Shown: positions 53,058 to 63,254 of the stretch, piece by piece | Numbering within the stretch: position 1 is the stretch's first letter | Layout: each line of letters opens with the position of its first letter | Origin: Bacteroides ovatus | Lineage (GTDB): Bacteria > Bacteroidota > Bacteroidia > Bacteroidales > Bacteroidaceae | DNA: 64,000 nucleotides | Direction: 5' to 3' | NCBI RefSeq assembly: GCF_001314995.1 | Contig: NZ_CP012938.1 | Span: 5,518,001-5,582,000 of the forward strand | Made by a program: the position numbers and the translations under genes | Notes under the pieces: model-generated | What the model saw: only the letters and a program-made list of their open reading frames with translations | Database searches by the model: none | Told to the model about the DNA's origin: nothing

Positions 53058-55397
53058 ATGTATAAAGCGACTGCTAATCTTTTAATTGTTTGCTTTTTGT
53101 GTTGGATGACGGGTTGCTCATCAACCAATACCGTATCGGAAGATTGGGTTCCGACCGATTATGTAAACCCGTTTATTGGTGCCAGTACTAGTGTAGGGGC
53201 TGCCGGTGTTTATCACGGATTAGGTAAAACTTTTCCCGGAGCTACGACTCCGTATGGTATGGTACAGGTTAGTCCTAATACAATAACGGGAGGTGATAAC
53301 GGTTCCGGATACAGTGATGAACATAAGACAATCGAAGGATTTGCCTTTACCCAGATGAGTGGTGTGGGATGGTTTGGTGATTTGGGCAATTTTCTTGTGA
53401 TGCCTACAACTGGTGAATTATATAAAGTGGCAGGTAAAGAGAATAATGATAGTATAAAAGGATATCGTTCGGCTTATAACAAAGCCACTGAAACGGCTAA
53501 GGCCGGATATTATTCGGTAGAATTGACTGATTATCATATCAAAGTAGAAAGTAGCGCGACACCACACTGTGGAATTTTACATTTTACTTATCCTTCTAGT
53601 GACCAATCGCGTATTCAGATTGATTTAGCTCGTAGAGTAGGGGGAACATCTACTTCACAGTATATTAAAGTTGTAGATGATTACACTATTCAAGGATGGA
53701 TGAAGTGTACACCTGATGGTGGTGGATGGGGTAATGGTGAAGGAAAAGCCGATTATACCGTTTATTATTATGCACAATTTAGTAAACCTTTGACTAATTA
53801 TGGCTTTTGGAGTGCAGATATTCCCGAACATTGGGTTCGGAAACGTGATGAAGTAGTGAGTATTCCTTATTTGACTCGTGTATCACAAGCTCCGGTTATA
53901 AAAGACAAGAAAGAACTGACGGGTAAACATCTGGGCTTTTTTACTGAATTTCCAACGAAGGAGGGAGAGACTGTAGAGATGAAAGTTGGTATCTCTTTTG
54001 TTGATATGGAGGGTGCTGCAAATAACTTTGAACAAGAAATAGCCTCTAAAAATTTTGGACAAGTAAAGCAGGAAGCTACTGAATTGTGGAACAAAGAACT
54101 TAATCGTGTCCGGATATCCGGTGGTACGGATGATGAAAAAACGATATTCTATACTGCCATGTATCATACGATGATTGATCCTCGTATCTATACAGATGTA
54201 GACGGACGTTATGTAGGTGGTGATTATAAAATACATACGGCTGACAGCACTTTTACAAAACGTACTATATTCAGTGGATGGGATGTATTTCGTAGTCAGT
54301 TTCCTTTGCAGACTATAATTAATCCGCGTTTAGTAAGTGATGAACTGAACTCATTGATTACTATGGCAGATCAGAGTGGGCGCGAATACTATGAACGTTG
54401 GGAATTGCTGAATTCCTATTCCGGCTGTATGTTGGGAAATCCTGCTTTGTCTGTTTTGGCGGATGCTTATATCAAAGGGATTCGTACGTATGATGCAGAG
54501 AAAGCATATCGTTATGCCGTTAACACATCCCGTCGTTTTGGTAATGATTCATTGGGGTATGCTCCGGAACCATTGAGTATTTCAACCACTTTGGAGTATG
54601 CTTATACTGATTGGTGTATATCTCAATTAGCGAAAGCTATGGGGAAAGAAGATGATGCCAAATGTTTCTATGAAAAGGGACAGGCATATCATCATATTTT
54701 TGATAAAGAAAAGGGGTGGTTCCGTCCCCGTAAAGCAGATGGAACATGGGTAGAATGGCCGGAGAATGCACGTCTTAAAGAATGGTATGGGTGTATAGAA
54801 GCAAACTCTTATCAGCAAGGTTGGTTTGTACCTCACGATGTTACGGGAATGGTGAATTTGATGGGTGGTAAGGAGAAAGTTATTGCGGATTTAACAGATT
54901 TCTTTAATAAAACTCCTTCTAATATGCTGTGGAATGAATATTATAATCATGCGAATGAACCTGTGCACTTCGTTCCTTTTTTGTTCAATCAGCTTGAAGT
55001 TCCCTGGTATACTCAAAAATGGACACGCTATACATGTGAAAAGGCTTATGCAAACAAAGTTGAAGGAATTGTTGGCAATGAAGATGTAGGTCAGATGTCA
55101 GCGTGGTATGTGTTGGCTGCTTCCGGTATTCATCCTTCCTGTCCGGGAAATACACGTATGGAGATTACAAGTCCGGTTTTTGATAAAGTAGAGTTCAATC
55201 TTGATCCCAGCTATTATACTGGTAAGAAATTCACGGTGATAGCTCATAATAACAGCATAAATAACGTCTATATACAAAAGGCCTTGTTGAACGGTCAGGA
55301 ATACAATAAATGTTATCTTGATTTTGCGGACATTGCAGCCGGAGGTACATTGGAGCTGTTTATGGGTGATAAACCTAATGTTGAGTGGGGACTTTGA
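53058..55397 (+). CDS. GH92 family alpha-mannosidase
   Basis: A 779-residue lipoprotein (lipobox WMTGC, C20). GH92 enzymes are calcium-dependent exo-alpha-mannosidases abundant in Bacteroides. The N-terminal beta-sandwich begins DYVNPFIGAS and contains PGATTPYGMVQVSPN. The alpha/alpha barrel carries IFSGWDVFRSQFPL and the active-site segment GNEDVGQMSAWYVL (from residue 673). Length is typical. It starts 18 bp after the GH38 stop. Linkage specificity (1,2/1,3/1,4/1,6) cannot be read from the sequence. Confidence 0.94.
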   Translation: MYKATANLLIVCFLCWMTGCSSTNTVSEDWVPTDYVNPFIGASTSVGAAGVYHGLGKTFPGATTPYGMVQVSPNTITGGDNGSGYSDEHKTIEGFAFTQMSGVGWFGDLGNFLVMPTTGELYKVAGKENNDSIKGYRSAYNKATETAKAGYYSVELTDYHIKVESSATPHCGILHFTYPSSDQSRIQIDLARRVGGTSTSQYIKVVDDYTIQGWMKCTPDGGGWGNGEGKADYTVYYYAQFSKPLTNYGFWSADIPEHWVRKRDEVVSIPYLTRVSQAPVIKDKKELTGKHLGFFTEFPTKEGETVEMKVGISFVDMEGAANNFEQEIASKNFGQVKQEATELWNKELNRVRISGGTDDEKTIFYTAMYHTMIDPRIYTDVDGRYVGGDYKIHTADSTFTKRTIFSGWDVFRSQFPLQTIINPRLVSDELNSLITMADQSGREYYERWELLNSYSGCMLGNPALSVLADAYIKGIRTYDAEKAYRYAVNTSRRFGNDSLGYAPEPLSISTTLEYAYTDWCISQLAKAMGKEDDAKCFYEKGQAYHHIFDKEKGWFRPRKADGTWVEWPENARLKEWYGCIEANSYQQGWFVPHDVTGMVNLMGGKEKVIADLTDFFNKTPSNMLWNEYYNHANEPVHFVPFLFNQLEVPWYTQKWTRYTCEKAYANKVEGIVGNEDVGQMSAWYVLAASGIHPSCPGNTRMEITSPVFDKVEFNLDPSYYTGKKFTVIAHNNSINNVYIQKALLNGQEYNKCYLDFADIAAGGTLELFMGDKPNVEWGL

Positions 55398-55445
55398 TTG
55401 AATAACATACTCTAAAACAAATTGTTACTTTAAAATCTTGATAGT

Positions 55446-58400
55446 ATGATGAATAAACTTGGGCTTATCATTATATCGGTTATATGTGCTCTAATCCAGA
55501 CAGGGTGTGCAGAGCAGAGTACATGGATGTCTTTGAACAGCTCTAATCCTCGGATTATCTGGGAAGTGAAACCCCAGGCAGATTTAGAGAACATAACCGG
55601 AGAGCAGATTTCTACTCCGGAATTTAAAATGTCCGATTACGTTAAAGGTGTGGTTCCCGGAACTGTTTTTACTGCTTATGTTGAAGCAGGAATCGTTCCA
55701 GATCCTAATTATGCCGATAATATTTATAAAGTAGACGAAACGTTTTATAACCGTCCTTTCTGGTATCGTACGGAATTCGAACTCCCGTCTTCTTATTCGG
55801 AGGGGAAGCGGGTATGGCTTCATTTCGACAATACGAACCGCTTTGCCGATTTCTATTTTAATGGTGAGAAGATATCAGGAACAAAAGCATCTACTAAAGA
55901 TGTAAGCGGTCACATGTTACGTTCGAAGTTTGATGTAACTAATTTGATAAAGAAATCCGGTAAGAATGTGATAGCTGTTCTGATTACCGATGCCGATCAG
56001 AAAAAGACGCGTAAGGCTAAAGACCCGTATGGAGTTGCGTGTAGCCCCAGTTATCTGGCTGGTGCCGGTTGGGACTGGATGCCATACGTTCCGGGACGTC
56101 TGGCTGGTATCACAGGCAATGCTTATCTTGTGGTAACAGGAGATGTAGTGATGGAAGATCCTTGGGTACGTTCAGAGTTACCGACCTTGCAGAAAGCAGA
56201 GCTTTCTGTCTCAACAGATATTAGAAATGCTTCTTCTTCCCCTAAAGAAGTCGTTGTATCCGGAGTGATTCAGCCGGGGAATATTTCTTTCTCTAAAGAC
56301 ATTCGGGTAGAAGGAGGAACAACAGCCAGACTATCTATTAACAAAGATGATATAGCGCAATTGGTTGTTGATCATCCGAGGCTTTGGTGGCCGAATGGCT
56401 ATGGTGATCCCAATCTTTATACTTGTAAGCTGACTTGTTCTGTAGATGGAAAAGTGTCGGATGTAAAAGAAATGACATTCGGTATCAAGAAGTATGAGTA
56501 TAAAATGGTCGATAATGTAGTGGGATATCCTGTTCTTACATTCTTTATCAACGGACAGAAGATCTATCTGAAAGGTGGAAACTGGGGAATGAGCGAATAT
56601 CTGCTTCGATGTCAGGGTAAAGAGTATGAAACGAAAATCAGACTTCATAAGGAAATGAATTACAATATGATCCGTCTATGGACAGGGTGTGTTACTGATG
56701 ATGAGTTTTATGATTATTGTGATAAATATGGGATTATGGTATGGAATGATTTCTGGTTATATGTAGCATACAATGACGTGGCGCAACCGGAAGCATTTAA
56801 AGCGAATGCCCTTGATAAAGTCAGACGTCTTAGAAACCATCCTTCCATTGCTATTTGGTGTGGAGCAAATGAAACGCATCCGGCACCTGATTTGGATAAT
56901 TACCTGCGTGAAATGATTGCGAAGGAGGACAATAATGACCGTATGTATAAGTCTTGCTCCAATCAGGATGGATTGTCCGGAAGTGGTTGGTGGGGAAATC
57001 AACCTCCAAGACACCATTTTGAAACTTCAGGCAGTAATCTGGCATTTAATACACCGGCTTATCCATACGGTATTGATCACGGTTACGGTATGCGTACAGA
57101 AATAGGAACGGCCACTTTCCCCACATTTGAAAGCATCAAAGAGTTTATCCCGGAAAAAGACTGGTGGCCTCTGCCTACTGATGAGCAGTTGAAGAATGAT
57201 GATGACAATGTATGGAACAAACATTTCTTCGGTAAGGAAGCGTCTAATGCCAACCCGGTTAATTATAAGAATTCAGTGAACACACAGTACGGAGAATCAT
57301 CCGGACTGGAAGAATTCTGCGAGAAAGCGCAAATGCTGAATATCGAAGTGATGAAAGGTATGTATGAGGCTTGGAACGATAAGATGTGGAATGATGCAGC
57401 CGGACTTCTGATCTGGATGAGCCATCCGGCTTATCCCTCGTTTGTATGGCAGACTTATGACTATTATTACGATCCTACAGGTGCTTATTGGGGAGCAAAA
57501 AAGGCTTGTGAACCTTTACATATCCAATGGAATGCTTCTAATAATAATATAAAAGTAATAAATACTACAGCAAAGGACTTGAAGGCTGCAATAGCTAAAG
57601 CTACAATTTACAACCTGAATGGAAAAGAAGTGCCTGCATACGGACAGACAAAACAGGTCGATGTGGCAGCCAGCAACATTGCAGAAGCATTTTCTTTGAA
57701 CTTTAATCCTTTCAATCTGGCTTATGGAAAGAAGGCTGTAGCTTCTTCTTCAGCAGGTGCCTCTAAAAGTGCTTCAATGGTTACTGACGGAGGAGCGGGA
57801 AGTCGTTGGGAAAGTGCATACAGTGATCCTCAATGGATATACATTGATCTTGGTAGAGAAGAAAAGATAGAAAAGGTTATTTTGAAATGGGAGGCAGCTT
57901 GTGCTAAGAAATACGAACTGCAAGTATCGAATGATGCGCAAGAATGGAAAACCGTTTATGCCAACAAAGATGGAAGAGGTGGTACTGAACAGATTGAATT
58001 GGAACCAGTTACAGCACGTTATGTGAAACTGGCAGGCATCAGCCGTGCTACACAGTTCGGATATTCATTGTTCGAATTCGAAATCTACGGTGAGAAACCA
58101 AAAGAGATAGAAGAACTGACTCCGCTTCATTTTATCAAGTTGGAACTGACAGATGCCAAAGGTAATCTAATCTCTGAAAACTTCTATTGGCGGAATGGTG
58201 TGAATGATCTTGATTATAAATTGCTGAATACACTCCCAGAGGCCGATTTGTCTTGCCGATTGGTGGATAAATCGATGTCTGACGGAAAGATGAAGATTGT
58301 TGTAAAGAACAATTCCGGGACTGTGGCTTTTGCTAATCGGGTGAGGCTTGTTAATAAGGCTACGCAGAAAAGAATACTTCCAATTATTATGTCCGATAAT

Positions 58401-58535
58401 TATGTGACGTTGATGCCAGGCGAAGAAAAGGTTATCACTATGGAGGCGACTCCCGAACTGTTGAAAGGAGGCGTAAGTGTATTGGTGAAACAGTATGGGA
58501 AAGCAGAGAAGAATAAGCTGGATATAGCAGATTGA
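55446..58535 (+). CDS. GH2 family beta-glycosidase with inserted F5/8-type carbohydrate-binding domain
   Basis: A 1,029-residue lipoprotein (lipobox LIQTGC, C21). It has the GH2 order: sugar-binding sandwich (about 30-220), Ig-like domain ending RLWWPNGYGDPNLYTC (about 220-345), and TIM barrel (about 350-700) with acid/base E476 (CGANETHP) and nucleophile E552 (GMRTEIGTA). An F5/8-C (CBM32-like) domain (about 755-890, SRWESAYSDPQWIYIDLG ... YVKLAG) is inserted before a final Ig-like domain (about 900-1020). The architecture resembles exo-beta-glucosaminidase/mannosidase-type GH2 enzymes. Beta-mannosidase would fit the mannose theme, but specificity is inferred. Confidence 0.9.
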   Translation: MMNKLGLIIISVICALIQTGCAEQSTWMSLNSSNPRIIWEVKPQADLENITGEQISTPEFKMSDYVKGVVPGTVFTAYVEAGIVPDPNYADNIYKVDETFYNRPFWYRTEFELPSSYSEGKRVWLHFDNTNRFADFYFNGEKISGTKASTKDVSGHMLRSKFDVTNLIKKSGKNVIAVLITDADQKKTRKAKDPYGVACSPSYLAGAGWDWMPYVPGRLAGITGNAYLVVTGDVVMEDPWVRSELPTLQKAELSVSTDIRNASSSPKEVVVSGVIQPGNISFSKDIRVEGGTTARLSINKDDIAQLVVDHPRLWWPNGYGDPNLYTCKLTCSVDGKVSDVKEMTFGIKKYEYKMVDNVVGYPVLTFFINGQKIYLKGGNWGMSEYLLRCQGKEYETKIRLHKEMNYNMIRLWTGCVTDDEFYDYCDKYGIMVWNDFWLYVAYNDVAQPEAFKANALDKVRRLRNHPSIAIWCGANETHPAPDLDNYLREMIAKEDNNDRMYKSCSNQDGLSGSGWWGNQPPRHHFETSGSNLAFNTPAYPYGIDHGYGMRTEIGTATFPTFESIKEFIPEKDWWPLPTDEQLKNDDDNVWNKHFFGKEASNANPVNYKNSVNTQYGESSGLEEFCEKAQMLNIEVMKGMYEAWNDKMWNDAAGLLIWMSHPAYPSFVWQTYDYYYDPTGAYWGAKKACEPLHIQWNASNNNIKVINTTAKDLKAAIAKATIYNLNGKEVPAYGQTKQVDVAASNIAEAFSLNFNPFNLAYGKKAVASSSAGASKSASMVTDGGAGSRWESAYSDPQWIYIDLGREEKIEKVILKWEAACAKKYELQVSNDAQEWKTVYANKDGRGGTEQIELEPVTARYVKLAGISRATQFGYSLFEFEIYGEKPKEIEELTPLHFIKLELTDAKGNLISENFYWRNGVNDLDYKLLNTLPEADLSCRLVDKSMSDGKMKIVVKNNSGTVAFANRVRLVNKATQKRILPIIMSDNYVTLMPGEEKVITMEATPELLKGGVSVLVKQYGKAEKNKLDIAD

Positions 58536-58580
58536 TTGTTGTACGGTTATCTTTATGGTTTGATTAAAAGAATAAAGAAA

Positions 58581-59987
58581 ATGGCTAATAGACTAAAAAT
58601 GAGGATACTCTTGTTGTTATCTTTAGTTTATATAAATTGCGATTACTTACAGGCACAAACAACAATACCCCGGTTTGAAGAAGGGGAACGTGTGGTATTT
58701 GTAGGAAACAGCATTACTCACGGCGGACATTATCATTCATTTATCTGGTTGTATTACATGACTCGTTTTCCGGATAAACCGATTACTATCATGAATGCCG
58801 GAATTGGTGGAGAGAGTGCGTGGGATATGAAGGATCGCTTGGACTATGATGTTTTCAACAGGAAACCAACTTATGTGACTCTAACTTTCGGTATGAATGA
58901 TACCGGTTATGATATTTACATGAAAGGCGATGCAAAAGAACTGTCGGAACAACGGATTGCAAAGTCATTGGAAAGCTATCAGGAAATAGAAGAACGCTTA
59001 CTGGCTAAAAATAAAATAAAGAAAGTATTGATTGGTGGTTCTCCTTATGATGAGACTTCCCGGTTTAATAATTTTATATTGCATAATAAGAATAACGCCA
59101 TTTTAAAAATCATAGATGCCCAACGTACATCGGCTAAAAAGAATGGCTGGGGTTTTGTTGATTTTAACCAACCGATGCGTGAGATATGCAGAAAAGAGCA
59201 GGAGGCAGATTCTACATTTACATTCTGCAGGATAGATAGAATTCATCCGGATAATGACGGACAGATGGTCATGGCCTATTTGTTTCTGAAAGCACAGGGA
59301 CTGGCTGGGGATGAAGTGTCATCAGTATCTATTGATGCACATCATTCATCTGTAATAACCCATAAGAACTGTAAGATTTCAAAACTAAAAAAGAGCGGAG
59401 CTGATCTGACTTTTGATTATCTGGCGTATGCTCTTCCTTATCCGCTGGATTCTATTTCTAGAAGTGGCTGGGGAAATAAAAGGTCACAACGTGATGCAAT
59501 GCAGTTGGTTCCATTTATGGAAGAGTTTAATCAGGAACGTTTTCAGGTAACAAACTTAGAGAAAGGAATGTATCGGTTAACTATAGACAATCAGTTTATT
59601 GACAATCTCTCATCCGAAAAGTTGGCGAATGGAGTGAATTTGGCAGATTACCCGAATACTCCCCAATATCAACAAGCTGCGAAAATCATGTATCTGAATG
59701 AGGAACGGTTTGAAGTGGAGAAACGTTTCAGAGAATACTTATGGACTGAATATTCATTCCTGAAAAAGGAAGGATTACTGTTTGCAGATGATCAAAAAGC
59801 TATCGATAAGCTAAAAGAATACTTGCCTAAAGATGGTTTTCTTAGGATGAGCTACGATTGGTATATAAAAGCGATGAATCCCGAAATACGGGAGGTTTGG
59901 AGCAATTATATGAAGAGTCTCGTTGAAACAATTTATAAAATCAATAAACCTGTCACTCATAAAGTGAGGCTGGCAAGGATTGAATAA
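58581..59987 (+). CDS. SGNH/GDSL hydrolase (probable carbohydrate esterase)
   Basis: A 468-residue exported protein (signal peptide MANRLKMRILLLLSLVYI...LQAQ). SGNH blocks are visible: nucleophile S44 in FVGNSITHGG, Gly block NAGIGGES, Asn block FGMNDTG, and the D219-x-x-H222 pair in DRIHPDND. Members in glycan clusters remove acetyl or other esters that shield the sugar backbone. A C-terminal region of about 200 residues is unassigned. ATG 58581 follows the GH2 stop by 45 bp; an upstream in-frame TTG is unlikely. Confidence 0.88.
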   Translation: MANRLKMRILLLLSLVYINCDYLQAQTTIPRFEEGERVVFVGNSITHGGHYHSFIWLYYMTRFPDKPITIMNAGIGGESAWDMKDRLDYDVFNRKPTYVTLTFGMNDTGYDIYMKGDAKELSEQRIAKSLESYQEIEERLLAKNKIKKVLIGGSPYDETSRFNNFILHNKNNAILKIIDAQRTSAKKNGWGFVDFNQPMREICRKEQEADSTFTFCRIDRIHPDNDGQMVMAYLFLKAQGLAGDEVSSVSIDAHHSSVITHKNCKISKLKKSGADLTFDYLAYALPYPLDSISRSGWGNKRSQRDAMQLVPFMEEFNQERFQVTNLEKGMYRLTIDNQFIDNLSSEKLANGVNLADYPNTPQYQQAAKIMYLNEERFEVEKRFREYLWTEYSFLKKEGLLFADDQKAIDKLKEYLPKDGFLRMSYDWYIKAMNPEIREVWSNYMKSLVETIYKINKPVTHKVRLARIE

Positions 59988-59996
59988 TAATAGAAG

Positions 59997-62678
59997 ATGA
60001 ATAGAATGAAACGATTGCTATGTTTAGGTTTGATTTGTTATTTCTGTTGTCTGTCGATGATAGTATATGGAAATGAGAAAACTTCGCCTTTCTATTTGGC
60101 GGAATTAAAATGTGAGAATCTTATTGATCCTTTGGGGATTGATAATGTAACTCCTCACTTTAGTTGGAAGTTAAAGGGGGACGGCTGGAAAGGCGGGCAA
60201 ACTTATTATGAAATACAGGTAGCTTCGGATAGTATTCTGTTGGTGCAGGATAAAGCTGATTTATGGAATACCGGAAAATTGAAATCCAAAACTTCGGTTA
60301 TGGTACCTTATCAGGGAAAGGCTTTAACTTCTCGTTCTTTGTGTTATTGGCGGGTACGCGTTTGGGATGCTAAAAAACAAGCTTCATCATGGAGTCCTGT
60401 TGCCCGTTTTGGAGTTGGCATCTTGGATCAGTCACAGATGAAAGGAGAATATATAGGGGCTTCTGTTGAAGGTGGCAAGATTTGTGCTCCTATTCTTCGC
60501 AAGAAAGTGAAATTGACTCAGGGCGAGACTTCTTTCCTGCATGTAAATACGTTAGGTTATCACGAAATTTATATCAATGGGAGAAAGGTGGGGGAGGACG
60601 TTCTGACCCCTGCTGTATCACATTTATCTAAACGTTCACTAATTGTTACTTATGATATTACTCCTTATTTACGAGAAGGAGAAAATGATTTGCTTATCTG
60701 GCTGGGACAAGGTTGGTATAAAACGACGACTTTCGGAGCAGCTTATGAAGGTCCGCTGGTAAAAGCAGAATTGGATGTGTTGAGAAATGGTAAATGGGAA
60801 GTCGTTACGAAGACAGACGGATCATGGTACGGACGTGAAAGTGGCTATTCGGATACAGGTACTTGGCGTGCTTTGCAGTTTGGAGGTGAGAGGGTGGATG
60901 GAAGGATTCTTCCGCGAGATCTTTCAACACATGCTTTAGACAAAATGAAATGGACTCCTGTTGTGAAAGTGAATGTTCCCGATCATATCGCTTCCCCTCA
61001 AATGTGTGAGGTAAACAAGATACATCAGATTTTGCAGGCTGTGTCTGTAAAGAAGCTGGGTGAAAGTCTCTGGCTGGTAGATATGGGGAAGGTTCAGACC
61101 GGATGGTTTGAGATGCAAATGCCTATATTGCCGGCGGGTCATGAAGTTATTATGGAATATAGTGATAATTTGACGAAAGACGGTGAATTTGACAAGCAAG
61201 GTGAAAGTGATATTTATATATCTGGTGGTAAGCAAGGAGAATACTTCAGAAATAAATTCAATCATCACGCTTTTCGATATGTGCGCATCTCCAATCTTCC
61301 TCAAAAACCGGAAACAGGTGCTATGAAATCTCTGCAGATTTATGGAGATTATAAACAGACCGCAACTTTTGAATGTTCGGATGCCGACTTGAATGCTATT
61401 CACCAAATGATTCAGTATACGATGAAATGTCTGACTTTTAGTGGATATATGGTAGACTGTCCGCATTTGGAACGTGCAGGATATGGTGGTGATGGAAACT
61501 CCTCAACGATGTCTTTGCAAACGATGTACGATGTAGCTCCAACATTTGAAAACTGGGTGCAAACATGGGGAGACTCCATGCGTGAAGGAGGAAGTTTGCC
61601 GCATGTTGGTCCTAATCCGGGTGCCGGTGGCGGCGGTCCGTATTGGTGCGGATTCTTTGTACAGGCTCCCTGGAGAACGTATGTCAACTATAATGATCCC
61701 CGCTTGATTGAGAAATATTATTCTCAAATGAAAGAGTGGTTTAAGTATGTTGATAAATATACAGTAGATGGTTTGCTGAAACGTTGGCCCGATACCAAAT
61801 ACCGTGACTGGTATTTGGGTGATTGGCTGGCACCTATGGGAGTAGATGCAGGTAATCAGGCTTCAGTGGATTTGGTAAGTAACTGTTTTATCAGCGAATG
61901 CTTGAGCACTATGTATAAGACAGCCATAACATTAGGAAAAAGAGAAGAGGCGGAAGAGTTCGCTATCCGTAGAGAAAAACTCAACAAGTTGATTCATCAG
62001 ACATTCTACCGTGAGGATGAAGGGATCTATTCTACCGGTTCACAGTTGGATATGTGCTATCCTATGTTGGTAGGTGTTGTACCTGATTCTTTGTACAATA
62101 AAGTGAAAGAGAATGTCGTTGCCATGACCGAAGAAAAATATAAAGGACATATTGCTGTAGGTTTGGTTGGAGTGCCTATTTTGACAGAATGGGCTGTTCG
62201 GAATAAACAAGTGGATTTCTTCTATCAAATGATGAAGAAACGTGATTATCCCGGTTATCTATATATGATTGACCATGGTGCGACAGCGACTTGGGAATAT
62301 TGGAGCGGAGAACGAAGTCGTGTGCACAATTGTTACAATGGAATTGGTACTTGGTTTTATCAGGCTGTAGGAGGAATACGTCTTGACGAGGCTAACCCTG
62401 GATATCGTCACTTCTATGTCGATCCTCAAATTCCAAACGGTGTGACCTGGGCAAAAGTAACGAAAGAATCACCTTATGGCACAATTGCCGTTAATTGGAA
62501 GTTGAAAGATGATAATCAGTTGAATCTTCAATTGACAATTCCTGCCGGAACAACGGCTACAGTTTGCATCCCTAATAATGCTGTCTCATGTAAAAAGAAT
62601 AAGAAGAAAGTGAGCGTTAAGGAGCAGACTGTTGATGTAGAAGCAGGGCATTATGATTTTCTATTTAATTTGAAATAG
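59997..62678 (+). CDS. GH78 family alpha-L-rhamnosidase
   Basis: An 893-residue exported protein (signal peptide to about 24, MIVYGNE). Domains in order: an N-terminal Ig-like domain (PLGIDNVTPHFSWKL), Bac_rhamnosid_N (about 150-320, HVNTLGYHEIYINGRKVG), a concanavalin-like domain, the alpha/alpha barrel (about 460-790) with the hallmark DCPHLERAGYGGDG (near 488-501) and REGGSLPHVGPNPGAG, and the C-terminal beta domain (ANPGYRHFYVDPQI). It would release terminal alpha-L-rhamnose in the periplasm. Last gene before a 1-kb non-coding repeat stretch. Confidence 0.94.
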   Translation: MNRMKRLLCLGLICYFCCLSMIVYGNEKTSPFYLAELKCENLIDPLGIDNVTPHFSWKLKGDGWKGGQTYYEIQVASDSILLVQDKADLWNTGKLKSKTSVMVPYQGKALTSRSLCYWRVRVWDAKKQASSWSPVARFGVGILDQSQMKGEYIGASVEGGKICAPILRKKVKLTQGETSFLHVNTLGYHEIYINGRKVGEDVLTPAVSHLSKRSLIVTYDITPYLREGENDLLIWLGQGWYKTTTFGAAYEGPLVKAELDVLRNGKWEVVTKTDGSWYGRESGYSDTGTWRALQFGGERVDGRILPRDLSTHALDKMKWTPVVKVNVPDHIASPQMCEVNKIHQILQAVSVKKLGESLWLVDMGKVQTGWFEMQMPILPAGHEVIMEYSDNLTKDGEFDKQGESDIYISGGKQGEYFRNKFNHHAFRYVRISNLPQKPETGAMKSLQIYGDYKQTATFECSDADLNAIHQMIQYTMKCLTFSGYMVDCPHLERAGYGGDGNSSTMSLQTMYDVAPTFENWVQTWGDSMREGGSLPHVGPNPGAGGGGPYWCGFFVQAPWRTYVNYNDPRLIEKYYSQMKEWFKYVDKYTVDGLLKRWPDTKYRDWYLGDWLAPMGVDAGNQASVDLVSNCFISECLSTMYKTAITLGKREEAEEFAIRREKLNKLIHQTFYREDEGIYSTGSQLDMCYPMLVGVVPDSLYNKVKENVVAMTEEKYKGHIAVGLVGVPILTEWAVRNKQVDFFYQMMKKRDYPGYLYMIDHGATATWEYWSGERSRVHNCYNGIGTWFYQAVGGIRLDEANPGYRHFYVDPQIPNGVTWAKVTKESPYGTIAVNWKLKDDNQLNLQLTIPAGTTATVCIPNNAVSCKKNKKKVSVKEQTVDVEAGHYDFLFNLK

Positions 62679-62710
62679 ATACCCTACTAGAGTGTATTTA
62701 TGATTTTCAT

Positions 62711-63254
62711 TTCTCATATTCTCATTCATTAATCATAAATGGCAGAAGACTAATAGGATAGACTATGAGAAATGATTTTTAAGATGGTATTTCTCATAGT
62801 TTTTCCGTCAAATACCCCGTATTTTACCTTATTTCTCATACTTGTTGGATGCATTTCTCATAGTGTTTTTCTAATCAACCTATACAAGAATAAAGAAACA
62901 GCTAGTCAACCATTATCAGGGAAGTACATATTCTCCTTGTCCCATATATTGTGGGAAAGTGTTCCCTACTAGTAGGGAAAAGATTCTCTTATTTTGTGGG
63001 AATAAATTCTCATAATATTAGGGAACATTTTCCCATAATATATGGGACAATCGGAACTACAGTTTATCTTCAACCAGAAAAAAGGAGAAGATAGTATTTA
63101 ACTATGAGAAATACTCTGAAATACTATGAGAATAAGGTGAATTTTAAGCTAAAATAGAAGGCGTATTATGAGAAATGCCGTCTTAGAAAGTCTTTCTCAT
63201 AAGCTATTTATTTGATTATTTGCTGTTTATCAGTCACCTATGAGAATATGAGAA
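62711..63254. repeat. Giant imperfect palindrome built from ATGAGAAAT words
   Basis: TTCTCAT at 62711, 62719, 62791, 62833 and 62855 (with ATGAGAA at 62765) mirrors ATGAGAA at 63248, 63240, 63168, 63126 and 63104 (with TTCTCAT at 63194). The distances from each outer end are the same on both sides (0, 8, 54, 80, 122, 144 bp). Inside, 62937-62967 and 63020-63050 are inverted copies matching at 29 of 31 positions, but their offsets differ by 22 bp (226 versus 204). The region between GH78 and GH31 (62679-63709) contains no convincing gene of normal size; a 66-codon plus-strand frame in the left arm is unlikely to be real. Confidence 0.9.

Noticed and set aside
62772..62972. 66-codon hydrophobic plus-strand frame
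   Set aside because: It lies wholly inside the left arm of the palindrome and its codons are dictated by the repeat words.
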